Source: Lasioglossum baleicum (Eukaryota; Arthropoda; Insecta; Hymenoptera; Halictidae). From it: a stretch of DNA of 64,000 nt. The stretch is taken from positions 8,556,001-8,620,000 of the forward strand of contig NC_134930.1 of NCBI RefSeq assembly GCF_051020765.1, written 5' to 3'. Below are positions 46,971-58,849 of this stretch, one piece after another. The notes below the pieces were generated by a model. That model made no database searches. It was not told the DNA's origin and saw only the letters and a list, made by a program, of their open reading frames with translations. How positions within the stretch are numbered: the stretch's first letter is position 1; every line of letters begins with the position of its first letter. The position numbers and the translations under genes were made by a program.

Positions 46971-47960
46971 GTTCGTCAAAATTTACAGGATTATGTAAAA
47001 AAAGAATTGAAACATTTTGGTACCCCGAAGTGTAGTTTAGCCCTTCCGGCTAATGAAAATGCCAGATTAGTCAGAACTCCTGTTAAGTACACTGTGAACC
47101 GATGCTAATTGGAAATAAGAGGTCCACCATGGCGAAATCCTCTCACAGCGCGGGTGAAAATTATGTATCATCGGTGGTCACATATTTCACTAATGTAATA
47201 AACGTTCTGGATCAGAACAGGCGGCAAGATCGATGTCAGGACCGCGAAGAGGCCTCTAAAAAGCGTGCAGTAGCGGTGATACAGTGGCACGCGGTGGTGA
47301 GAAAAACCGGTTACTGGGTTGCGGGCAACGTTCCGGGAGCTGGCACGGCTTTTTCTTCGAAGAATGCATTTCAGACTCGACAACTTACCTAACCGTAAAA
47401 ACATTTGGCAGCGAGTCCGGTCGACGGGCAGTCGTTTGCCGCTAAAGTCACGGGAACTGCGCACGGCCATTGTAAACCGCGTCGCTAAACTTCCAGCGTC
47501 GAAGGTTACCCGTTCGCCGATTCGGCTGCCATAAAATGTCCACTGACGAAGGTGCGACGCCGTTCGTCAGTAATCGCGATGCAGAATGCGACCGACTTTA
47601 AGCCAAGAAATATCGCCGCCACGCCCGCGCCGGTGAATCTCAATATTCGTCGACGTCGACGGTGACCAGTCGCACACTTCGTTCGGTGAAAACGCTTGCT
47701 CCTCGCTTCGTATCGCGCCGAACGCCGGTTCATAATTCCGGAATAATTTACTTTCCGAGGGCGGCGGCCCATGGAAAAGATACGGGACTTTTCAGAAAAA
47801 TCCTACGGAATGTAAGTTGCGTAAATCTCTTCCCCACTCCCACGGCGGCAATTGTTCAACCAAGAAAAAGCTCTATCCCTCCGATACCTTTGGGACTTAG
47901 AAAACGGGTTTCCATCGTTTTACGTCCCCGATTACCATCGATTTTTTGGCCCCAGTAACA
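46971..47960. other. GC-richer intergenic, overlapping unrecognised frames
   Basis: 47102-47772 is open in several frames on both strands with no recognisable domain. Confidence 0.4.
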
Positions 47961-48012
47961 TATTAGGTTGGTGCAAATATAATTGTGGTTCTTCTTCTTG
48001 AATTTTAAAGCT
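47961..48012. mobile_element. Mariner terminal repeat fragment
   Basis: TA followed by TTAGGTTGGTGCAAATATAA. This matches the well-known irritans-type mariner terminus TTAGGTTGGTGCAAA. It is cut after about 50 bp by the next element. Confidence 0.8.
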
Positions 48013-48013
48013 A

Positions 48014-49308
48014 TATAGGGTGGTCCATGTAACTTGTTCTCCCTCAATAACTTCCCAAGTATGCATTGTATGAAAAAACTTTTTCTAGAAAAGTTGTATG
48101 GTTTGAAGAGATACATTATTCAATTCATATACTTTTTGTTGTAAGTAGAGGCGTTTCGGCGATTTGAAGGTCAACTTCGTTTTTTAAATGGAATGCTATA
48201 TTTTATATGCCAAAATATCGAAGACCGTTGAATTTTGAATAAAAAAATACTGCCCTTTATTAGCCGTGAACCTAATAGTTAACGAATAATTACACTTTGT
48301 TCCTTGAAAAGGGTCTGTGCATGATAGCAAATAACAGAGTCAATACCAGCGAAGATTTCAGTAAGGTCGCGGAGCTTACGTGACAATGTTTATCAACATC
48401 CAATCGTAATTGCCTATTCTGTTCGTGATTCACTATTGAAGTTATTATCAACGTTTATACGTGACTATCTCAGTAAGATAACAGCAAAAATGAAGGATGA
48501 TCATACGTGATTTACGGGACCAAAAATTGTTGCCTTGTATGTAATCCAGTAGATTACAGCAAGTAAAGATCAGTACTTTTTTATTCAAAATTTAACGCTT
48601 AATGTTTGTGAATAAAAAATATAGCATTCCATTTTAAAAAAACGAAGTTGACCTTCAAATCACCGAAACGCCTCCACTTACAAAAAAACGCATACGAATA
48701 TAAAAATGAATGAAAAGTATACTATATGAATTACATTACTTCTAACCATTATAATTTAAACGCTTCGTTAGCCAGAGTGAAATTTATTATAGAAAGTACT
48801 TGTGAGTGTGGTGCTGAATCCCAAGATCTAGATCACGTCATTTGGCAATGTCCAAAATATGAAGATGAACGCGATACACTCCTATCAGCTCTTTTCCGTT
48901 GCAAATACTGCCTCTCGATTTGTATAAAATGCTTCCTATATGTGGCCCAGATATTAAAGGCCTATCAATTATCTTCGATTTTATTAAGCGATGTGCAATT
49001 AAAATCTAATCTCATTAAATTAATGTAACCAAGTAGAAGCTATATAAACTAGTTGTAAGTTAAGTTAAGTTAAAAGGTGCTATTATGTATTATTAAGAGA
49101 GATATTGTGTAACATGTTAATATGTTGGTGTATTTGTATATGCTACATAAACCATACTTGGTTTAAAGCATTAAATAAATAATAATAATTGCATAATGTA
49201 TCCCTTCATTCCCTTCAAACCATACAACTTTTCTACAAAAAGTCTTTTTCATACAATGCATACTTTGGAAGCTATTAAGGGTGAACAAATAGAGTGGACC
49301 ACCCTGTA
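48014..49308. mobile_element. Palindromic AGGGTGGTCCA element, split by a LINE
   Basis: Left end TATAGGGTGGTCCA and right end TGGACCACCCTGTA with TA flanks. The long arms (about 48014-48240 and 48590-48729 plus 49190-49308) pair well. The right arm is interrupted by a LINE 3' end. Confidence 0.88.
48727..49190 (+). pseudogene. 5'-truncated non-LTR retrotransposon (LINE) 3' end
   Basis: The open frame 48726-49028 encodes the extreme C-terminus of a LINE ORF2. It has the cysteine/histidine knuckle CECGAESQDLDHVIWQCPKY (C-x-C..H....C) that closes many insect LINE polyproteins. After the stop a 3' UTR runs into ..TAAATAAATAATAATAATT, an A/T-rich tail. Everything upstream of the knuckle is missing, as expected for truncated target-primed insertion. 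Confidence 0.85.
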
Positions 49309-51955
49309 TATTGTGCTTTATTTGCTTTAACTTTAACATCGAAAGACTTTCGTACACTCCGCGACACACCCCGCGTCTTCAAACAATAAAAATGTTGGTG
49401 TTCCGGACCCGATCCGATTTCAATTTCGGGTGTCCGGGTACCACAATTTGCTGGTCCCGAACCGAACCCGAATTTCCGGGTATCCATCCCAATGCTTGCA
49501 CTAATACTGTGACCGTGCGCACGCGAACTTTGAGAAGATATTTTTTAAATGTTTTAAAAGCGCAACGTCGCGTCACCTGCTTTGTCCTTCGACACGAATC
49601 CCATTATACATCTTCGGGGTGAATTATGCATGAAAAGTTTATAACAAAGGCAAACAGTAAAATTCAGTTATCACGTTTATAATTGTTAAATGTGTTATTC
49701 AGTGTTTTGAACTCGGACCGTTAATTGCTTTTCTAAACTACGGAAATTGTGAACAGCGCCCGAAACACACGAGATGAAAATAGAATTTGTTAATATATTA
49801 TTCCGGCTTCAGCGGAGGTAAACTGCTCGGGAAACATTTTACCCCAAATAAGGGAAAAACTATGCGAGAAAAACTGTTGCACACGAAAATTTAGACAGTA
49901 TGACGTTCTACCTCGCTCGTGACGGGGTCAGAGCGGAGCGTGCCAAAGCGTTCCTCCGCGTTGCCTCGATTCAAATAAAGCGCGTATTTTTCTAAGAGGA
50001 CGTCAGACGTAAGCGTAATACGAGTTTTTTTTCCGTTTCCCTTCGACGATTCTTCCTAACGTCGACGTTTCGACAGGATTTTCCTTTCATCCGTGCCTGT
50101 GTCGCGACTAGCGGCGCTGTTTTCTTTGCAACTCACTCAATTCCAACGCGGGCAAACAGACTCGCACACAGTCTAAAAGGGAGCCGTCGCCTTCTGCTCA
50201 TTTATGTGGAAGTGGATATGCGCAAGAAATTCCACCGTGGAACACGGTTGAGCATTCTACATTTTGTATCGATATTTTGTGACGCTGCCGACAGCCTCGA
50301 CTAACCATATCTTACGAGCGCATAAAAATTTGATGCTTTCTAAAAGCACTCGGCTACCGGCGAACAACATAAGACTATTCGATGACGACATAAGATTATT
50401 CCCGACCGGTATTTTCATAATTTAAACGTCTCTGACATTACGATTTAACTCGATCCACCGTGAAACCCGTTGCCGTACAGAAACCTCCATATCGCTATCA
50501 TCGTAGTTCACCTGATTACTATTGTACGAAATACCAAGCTAATATTTATAATTCCTATTTTCTTTTATCGCTTTTTGTAAACGTCCGGGATTAAGATAAT
50601 CGCGCGACTAGCACGGAAACGTTCTTTTTTTGCCCACGGACAAATTGTAAAATGTTTCTTGCCCCTGCAATCACGAGATAGGGGTAAAAATATACCTAAC
50701 CCGAGTTCCTCGGGACACTGGTCACGCGCGCCACGCTTTATTGGCCAAAAAAGGAGCGCGTGCTTCGTTTATTTTTTCTTTTGTTTTTCGAGCAAGCACG
50801 GTGACTTATTGCACCGCCCAAAGCTTTTAAAGTCCCCTCTAATCGCCGGCCCGATGTACGAGTTTCCTCGTTTCTCTTACTTACCCTACATCCGATAGCC
50901 TCGCGCGCGATTTTTCGAAAAGTCAAAGGTTCAAATTGTGCATTTTCCGCACACCGAGTCACATCGTACCCGCGCTACTTCCTCCTTAATATATTTTAGT
51001 ATTCGAGTCACGTAAACTAGGGTTTCCTATTTAGTCGCTGCAAACTACGAACCGCTTTCCTTAACCTTTTAACTGGGCACGACGAGTTAATTTGTCATTC
51101 GAGTTCGCTGCGTTTTAGAAACTAGTCAGGGTCTGTAATGTTCTTTTCATCTGCATTATTCTTTTTAGAAATGAAGGTGACCTTTCATTTTTTACATGGA
51201 ATGCTATGTATCTTTCTATTATCATATCAAAGCATGTGCCAGAATGAATTCTTGATTAACAGAATTTCCCTCGTTTATATTCGTCCAATATACTAAATAC
51301 AATACATGTCAAAAATAACAACTCGCTTACAATAAAACGCCGCACACTAATTTTCCGAAAATAAACGCAAAATCTTCAAACTTTTCCAAAACCAAATTCG
51401 CTCTAACTTTTTTCATTTTATTTATTTAATTTTAACCTCGCAAAATACGTAGCTTTTAAAATTCTCTTTCATTTGATTATCAACTCGGGGGGTTTCCCGC
51501 CGAAAAATAAATTTTTGTATGAACAAACTATTTATTTCTTGTGGCCAAAGTTCTTACTTTTTTGTCCTGTTTCACCTGATACCCCACATGGGGGGCTTTA
51601 GAGGACAAATAACGATTCTGACCACGCCACTCCACTTGGAAACTTTTTTCAAGTTTACAAAACTCTTCTGCCAGAATGAATTCATTAGTACACGACACAA
51701 TGATCTTCAAGGACATGCAAGGTCACAAATGAAAGAAACATTTTGATTATTTTTTTATACAGATATCGTTTATGACTTAAAAGAGTGCACAAATGTTTGT
51801 ATAGAAATTTGACATTCCGCATTGTTTTCTCTTTTACATGGTTCTAACAATTTGATTCTTCCTAAGCATACTTGAAACAGAAACAAGAAAAGTCTTGTCT
51901 TCATAAATCTGTGGTTGTAAGGAAAAAAATATATAAAAAAGAAACTTTTTAAAAG
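49309..51955. other. Intergenic, GC-richer at 49.9-51.0 kb
   Basis: 49390-49490 is another CGGGT/ACCCG-rich patch. 51180-51730 contains CAGAATGAATTC motifs repeated at about 51240 and 51673. No gene recognised. Confidence 0.4.
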
Positions 51956-52144
51956 CCACGCTTATATTAAAATGCACTAAAAAGGAGAAAATAATTTTTT
52001 TAGGCATTAGTGACCATAAATAAAAGTGTGGAGCGCTAAACTACATTGACTTAATCTTCGTGGGCGCCCCACGCTTTTATTTATAGTCACTAATGCCTAA
52101 AAAAATTATTTTCTCCGTTTTAGCGCATTTTAATATAAGCGTGG
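51956..52144. mobile_element. Palindromic MITE, CCACGCTTATATTAAAATGC ends
   Basis: 189 bp. Arms of about 85 bp are near-perfect inverted copies around a short loop. Ends CCACGCTTATATTAAAATGC / GCATTTTAATATAAGCGTGG. No coding capacity. Confidence 0.88.
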
Positions 52145-52214
52145 TTGGTAAAAAGTTTTGTTTATATTGTTTTATTTTCTACTTTTTAGTCTTTTTTAAA
52201 TAGAACGCAAGATA

Positions 52215-53496
52215 TACACTCCTCAAAAGAATTAAGGGATCACTTGTGCGAACCCGAAAAATTGCTCACACTTTACGTGATCATAACTCCGTCAAAAATT
52301 GTTGTATCGATATCGTTACACAATGGTTTGAAAGCCTGAAAACTCTAGTTTCAGGTGCTCCGTTTCAAATTGTTGATATGCTGGTTTTTTACATAGGTAT
52401 AGCGAGATGAAGACAACATTGACGGTTAACAAATATTTTGTGCAACTTTGGAACTGATTTCAAATCTGCTCTCAAAATCTTCCTACGACCTCAGGATTTT
52501 GCAAGAAATGGATTTTTGTGAACAAAACTAATGTAATAATTTTTTCGTTGAACAGATTTGGAACAGCGTGAAAAAATCTACGGGAAATGATATATAGCAT
52601 GTTAAAAAAAATTTTTTTCGCGCGTGGTACTGGACAAACCACATTTTCTTGAAACTCTACATGTTTAACGAATTTTCTCAACGTTAAAAGACGTTCGTAT
52701 CATAATCTCCCTATTTTTCCCATATTCTGCAAAGTTTCAGCTTTAATGTAAAAGAAATTTCATCGCTCTACCTCATTTCTATCGACAGTTCTTTGATTTT
52801 GAATCGAGTTTGATCCAAATTTTCCACTGTGGGTGGCGCGCTAATTTCTGCGAAGCACTAACTTCAAACACAGCTGACATAGGCAAAAAATTGTCGCAGC
52901 GAGTTCATGGGCTACTCAATCGAATCGGCAGAATCTCTGCTTCAATCTAACGTTCGGATCATGGTATTACGATCATTTCTCGCCGAGATACAGCGAGTTA
53001 AAGGAAAAATGAAAATTGTGCATTTTTTAAGCATATTTTCAGAAACACCACGTATATCGAAATGTTAATAAAATTGAAAAAACAAAAGAACTGCCTTGAA
53101 GAGAAAAAAACGCTCTTTCTACTGCTTTTTGCATAAGATTCTACGATAATTTTTTCGCTTTCTGGAGCCAGTTAAAGTTAAAAAGCCCATGTTTACTTCA
53201 ATGTTGAATAACTCGAATAAAAAAATCGCACAATATTCAACAACCACAAAATTTACGCAGGGAAGATAGCCCTTCCAAATGATATTAACGCGATTTATCA
53301 AAAAAATTTGTTTCTCCCCGTGTGATGTTCCAAAGGTGCACAAAATTTTTGTTAACCGTCAATGTTGTCTTCATCTCGCTATAACTTTGTAAAAAAGTTA
53401 TTGATACGGCAATTTTTGACGGAGTTATGATCATGTAAAGTGGGACCAATTTTTCGGGTTCGCATAAGTTATCCCTTAATTCTTTTGAGGAGTGTA
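52215..53496. mobile_element. TACACTCC-family palindromic element, copy C (long form)
   Basis: 1,282 bp, same ends as copies A and B. It has about 390 extra bases (52440-52830) that the others lack and that recur in the fragment at 20494-20715. The shared open frame is at 53343-53119 on the minus strand, shortened by one missing base. Confidence 0.9.
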
Positions 53497-54229
53497 ATTG
53501 CAACTCATACCGTAATATCAGGAACATTCCTAATGATTTTTGTGCCGTAGCAATGAGCTCCTCCTTCACTTTAATGTACGTAACGCTGAGGGCTTAATTG
53601 TTTTTATTAAAACGACAAGAAAAGTTCCTCTTTATATTTTTATTGTATCGAAGTATGCAATTTAAAACAGTATGAAAAATGCACAATCATGTGAACAACA
53701 GTCCATTGGTAATCCAGATAGAAGCAAAATGGTTTCATTTTTACCTTTCATTAAGAATGTTTTTTCAAATTCTAACATTATAAAAATATGATAATGATTG
53801 ACAATTTTGTTTGTCACGCCAACGCGAACGCATTATCATTGAAATGTACACTGAAATGTACACTTCTGAGATTTTTATACAAAATAGGTTAGCATCATAG
53901 CAATATTTTAGAATTTTTTGGTAGGTGTCAACCCAGGAGAAGAAAGTTAAAAAAATTCCCAAAAAATTAATTAATTATTTTCAACTATAAATAATTAGCA
54001 AAAAATTCTAAAAAAAATCTGAAATATAGTGTACCCATATCTTTTGTTTGCCGTTAATCCTATGTCGATATCTTTTCTCGTTTTAGAGCAAATTGCATTT
54101 AAGTGCGGGGGAATTTACCTCAATATCACCCCTATCAGTGGGGGTAGACATTTGAAATTTTACACAATGTTTTTTAGACATAAAACGATGTTTTAAGACA
54201 GGAATCAGGAAAATCGGAGCGGGGGCCGC
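53497..54229. other. AT-rich intergenic
   Basis: Nothing recognised; may include the decayed 5' part of the Tc1 relic that follows. Confidence 0.4.
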
Positions 54230-54830
54230 TGGTCCATGCTTATCCAGCTATACGTATTACTATTACGGGCAAGATATTTATTTTCACGTAGTTTAATCCC
54301 ATTGGGAAAAACTACAGCAGTAAAACATACACCAGCAGTAATAGGAACATTTATCCTAGCTGTCAAAAGTATTGGAGGGATATTCGTCGAAAACGCGGAA
54401 CTCTTCACTGCAGGAACTTCCAAGACGGTTCTCTTAAGATATGAGCTGCGTTTGGTTACAGAGGCAAGACTCCAATCTGTTTTATATCCCATAAAATGAA
54501 CCATAATAATTATATTGAATTCTTGGACAACATTCTTACTGATTTTGGAGACAATTTATGGGGAGACAATTAGACATTTCAATATGATAATGCACCCAGC
54601 TTCAAATACAAAAACTTGTTTAAGGTCAAGAAATATATATCTCTACTACGAATTAGAATTAAAACAACCATTTTATACAGATGGTCGTCAACTTGAAACG
54701 CTATGTCAGCTCAAAAAGGCAATTTAACAAGAATGGGAAATATAGCTAACACAACTGTCCTTCTCTCTCAATCATTAAGTAATTCAATGCCCCAACGTTT
54801 AATGGATGTTATAAAATAGAGAGGAGGATT
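54230..54830 (+). pseudogene. Decayed Tc1-like transposase
   Basis: Plus-strand Tc1/mariner relic. AVKHTPAVIGTFILAVKSIG corresponds to the VKHGGGSxMVWG region. YIEFLDNILTDFG and TFQYDNAP (second catalytic Asp) follow, separated by an in-frame stop. A later segment with SMPQRLMDVIK (54780-54815, another frame) matches the C-terminus. The SPDLN block between them is not readable. Confidence 0.8.
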
Positions 54831-56003
54831 TATAATAATCATTATAAAATGAAATGTATTTTAACTAAGTTATTACTTTGTCTGGTATAATTATTTTATA
54901 CATTGTTTTAAAACATTCAGTTTTTAATTAACATAAAACTTCAATGAGTATCAGTAATGATACCATTAATTGTGTTTTTATAATAGGAATTTAAGAAATT
55001 GACCATATTGATTAAGCCAATATTTTATTGCTAACTTATTTAATTTTTGCTCTTGTGCGATATAATTATTTTGAATACTGTACTTATTTTTACCACACGT
55101 GCATCAATTCACGTTAGTCTAGCAATTACTATTATCCAATAATGCCTAAATATTTCACGCGAAGTAATTCTGGAATGCCGTCCCCCAAGATAGAAATAAT
55201 TAAAACGTTTTACGGCAATTAAATTAGCTCGAAGGTCATACACCCGAGCCTATTAGTCGTGCTGTTATATCTGGAAGGCGCAGTATGTATATATACGTTC
55301 ATGCATTGTACTCTCAAGAAGAAGCTTACCGTCGCATTCTGGAGTTTTGCCACGGATGCATCGTACAGATGCATTGTACCATTAAACACCAAGATTCACC
55401 GTTTATGCGCCACTACCGACTGGTATTAATGGCCGACCGGTTCAGCATTATCTCGCCGCGAATCAACGTAGGCAATAGAGTAAGTTTTTAAAATGCTCCT
55501 TCACCCCCACATCCTTAAGTCTTAAGTCAATGGGCCCAACTGAGAACCGAATGAGTAATTAATCTCTGCTGATCCGCTTATCTGCATAAGCCCAGATTAC
55601 CGACTGCCTGGCGAACGAGACATCGATGAAGCTTAGTTCGACTAAGCCACTGGCTAGAAACAAGACTATACTTACCCACCTATCCATGTTTTCCGAATAC
55701 ATATATTAAGGGATTAAATTGCTTGTACATCGACGATCAAAATGGCGGAAAATGTGCCACGAGTATATGGTCCTCTAATTAACGTGTTGACTACGGGACG
55801 AGCAACCAGACAAATCCCATAAAGCCAAAGCACATTATTTAACGAGACCGATTTGTGATTTATGGTTTACTTTGAATTTGTTCAACTTCGATTTGGTATA
55901 TATGACGTGTACCCATACAGAGGCAACACGGTAAATGCTTATACAAATACAGTGTTCCCGCGATTGATGTGACTTTCGGTTATGCGGATGATGTGACGTA
56001 GGT
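54831..56003. other. Intergenic, nothing recognised
   Basis: Short frame at 55285-55491 without recognisable domain. Confidence 0.4.
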
Positions 56004-56105
56004 TAGCGTTGAACGAGCCTTTTCTGCTCTACATTTAACGATAGATGATTTGCGGTGTAATTTGTCAGGAGAAAATGTGGAAAACTCATGTTTGTCACAT
56101 GCAAT
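56004..56105 (+). pseudogene. hAT transposase C-terminal fragment
   Basis: Reads SVERAFSALHLTIDDLRCNL, then SGENVENSCLSHA, in the plus strand. SVERAFSAL is the signature start of the hAT C-terminal dimerisation domain. No upstream transposase is readable. The 3' part becomes the first unit of a tandem repeat. Confidence 0.8.
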
Positions 56106-56299
56106 TTTGATTTGCGGTGTAATTTGTCAGGAGAAAATGTGGAAAACTCATGTTTGTCACATGCAATTTTGATTTGCGGTGTAATTTGTCAGAAAAAAAT
56201 GTGGAAAACTCATGTTTGTCACATTAAAGTTTGATTTGCAGTGTAATTTGTCAGAGGGAGAATGTGGAAAACTCATGTTTGTCACATTAAATTTTGATT
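56047..56299. repeat. 62-bp tandem repeat, four units
   Basis: Units start GATTTGCGGTGTAATTTGTC at about 56047, 56109, 56171 and 56233. The first unit is the tail of the hAT coding fragment, so the array arose by expansion of transposase coding sequence. The period is not a multiple of three, so it shifts frame at each unit. Confidence 0.95.
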
Positions 56300-56543
56300 G
56301 TAGCAATTAATTTTATGATTAAAAAATTTATGAAATGACTGATTGTCCACCATTTAAAAGTTGTACTATTTAATAATAACTATTACAAATTTCATTCAAT
56401 AACTGTTATGAGCGATCGAAATGAAGTTCTCTCATCGATAACATTTACCAACAAGAGAAAAAATTTTCTGTTACTTATAATCCTTATCTGTAACCAATGC
56501 GATTCTAGTCGATGAAATACTTGTTATTCCATGACTTTTTTTC

Positions 56544-56703
56544 TTTTTGGTTATAACAGTTATGGTCCCTGGTTCCTATTATTGTGATCGTGAAGATAAT
56601 CGTACGGCAAGGGGATACAACAAAATATCTAACAGGCTATTATAAGCTGTAATAGACAGCAACGGATGTCGTACAAAGTATTAAAACTAGGAAATTATCA
56701 TTA
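56544..56703. repeat. Dispersed 160-bp repeat, copy 1
   Basis: GGTCCCTGGTTCCTATTATT through GTATTAAAACTA. Near-identical to 62584-62745, same orientation. Identity unknown. Confidence 0.88.
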
Positions 56704-56745
56704 TAAGTTCAAATATCTGCTAAACTTATCATTTTCCGACATACA

Positions 56746-57771
56746 TACAGTGGATAACAAAAGTAAGTTAACACTCATATTTTCAATAATGAAATCACGA
56801 TAACAGTAATATTTATTCACTTATAAAAATAAACAAGTTGATTACATATTTAATGGTAATGTTGAAAACAAAATTTATCACGATAATCACAGTGATCTGA
56901 AGATTTATCAAGATATTGATCTTTCTATACTAAATATACAAAATTTGGTGTGCCAAAAGTAAGTTAAAGTATCGTTTAATAACACTGTCCAACACCAAAT
57001 TTGTTTCACAACTACATTGTGATGGTGGTACTTATAGAGTTTTATGCGCTGATTCCGAATCTGCTCTTAATTTTTCCTCTAGACGCACAGTTTTTGAAAA
57101 ACTTGATTTGGAAAAAAAACATATTTTTCAACTTTAAACAAATATTGTGATGGTATTACAAAAGATATTGAATTGTTCTTTCCGGCAAAAGATTCTGTAG
57201 ACTTTCCCGAATACAGTGATATCTAATACTAATACATTATGAATGCTTAAACATGTTTAAACAATCATTAAAGACGAAGAGACACCACTTTTGCAGCAAC
57301 TTTTCAGGATATTTTTGAATTTATCTCAAAAAATAAGGGTTCAGCGGAAAATCGAACTATACCACGCGATAGAGCAGACTTTTATCTTGAGAAATCACGC
57401 TTTGAAGTTTGCTACGTCGACATTTTTTCCCGAATCAGAAAGCAAAATATCTTCACCCGGCATGAGTTAGCCAATTTATGTTGAGATCGCGCTAGTGGTG
57501 AGCGCCACTGGCGGCAACTTATTGTTGGAAAGTGTTATTAAACGATACTTTAACTTGCTTTTGGCTCACCAAATTTTGTATATTTAGAATAGAAAGATCA
57601 ATATCTTGATAAATCTTCAGACCACTGTGATAATCGTGATAAATTTTGTTTTCAACATTACCATTAAATATGTAATCAACTTCTTTATTTTTATAAGTGA
57701 ATAAATATTACTGTTATCGTGATTTCATTATTGAAAGCATGAGTGTTAACTTACATTTGTTATCCACTGTA
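56746..57771. mobile_element. Palindromic TACAGTGGATAACAAA element with inner element
   Basis: 1,026 bp, TA-flanked, ends CAGTGGATAACAAA / TTTGTTATCCACTG. Arms of about 235 bp are inverted copies that pair right up to an inner element at 56983-57534. No transposase. Confidence 0.9.
56983..57534. mobile_element. Single-arm relative of the 2.06-kb palindrome
   Basis: 552 bp. Starts CACTGTCCAACACCAAATTT and ends GTTGGAAAGTG. It follows the arm of the element at 15643-17705 base for base with scattered changes, then closes with a short GCGCTAGTGGTGAGCGCCAC hairpin. Confidence 0.9.
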
Positions 57772-58849
57772 CAGAGGTCAATACCTTTTTATAGCAACAG
57801 TCGTATTACTTCAACTAATGGATAAAAAAATATAATATGATTCTATTTAAGAAAGTGAAGTTGACTTGCAAATCTTCTAAAAATTCTCCAGTGGCAAGAA
57901 AAATATCCCGCTTATTATAGATCTCCATAACCTGAGCAACTTTTGGTGATGAAGTTTTTCAATATCTCCAAAAATAACGGAAGTATTCAAGTGCTAATTT
58001 TTCTCTGGACCATTCTGTATATTACTATAGAAACTTTCTATTGTTATCCACTGTATGTACAGGTTAAAATCAGATATTTTGTAGGTCCTGCTGTCAAAAC
58101 GATAATTTTAGGTTTAATATTTAGCGACTCGTTGTTAGTATCAAATGTGCATTGCCGTTAGTGTTGTTAAGAGAAAATCATCGAGCGATCTCCTCAAATT
58201 AAATAAACGAAACTTCTATTTGTTTCCGTTCGGCGCTCTCGGAGACCGGAAATTCAGCGCCAGTCGGTTGCACAACTGTTGCAACGCGATAAGAAATTGC
58301 GTTTTCGGTCGAGAAACTCGGGATAAAATCGCGTTTCGAGTTTTCAGCGTCTTTAACTTCGCGACAGCTTCTTAGGAGGACATCGTTAAACACTGTTGCC
58401 AGCCGTTTCGCCACTGGAATTGCAATTCAAATACAATAGCGGCGAGTCCACGATAGGAGAGTACGCTGCGGGTTTTAAGTAGCAGTGATTATGATTATTG
58501 CAATCTTACTGGGGAACTTTCACGGGGGGAAAAAATCGACCATATGCAAATGTAATGTCTCTGTGAAACTCGCAACTTCGAACATTCCCGGACGGTCGCA
58601 TGGCAGATTCTTACGTGTTTTTGAAAATGTTATCTAAACAACGGTCAAAGTTCTGCTAGAGAATCCCGTGCTCTTGAAAAGCCCCTAAAGCTCGACATTC
58701 ATTCTCTAATCCGAACACGTTAACTGCGAGTTTTTTAAGTTTGCTCCGAGCATGAAACTTGTATTGTTATAAGCGTATAATCGTATAACATTGTGTAGTA
58801 CTAAAAATAATAATCAGTCATAATGAAGATAAGTACATCTGTAATTATA
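57772..58849. other. Intergenic, GC-richer at 58.1-58.7 kb
   Basis: 57840-57900 resembles other GAAGTTGAC-type transposon arms. No gene recognised. Confidence 0.4.

Noticed and set aside
56047..56299. Possible CRISPR-like array
   Set aside because: The units are contiguous tandem repeats without variable spacers, in a eukaryotic genome.
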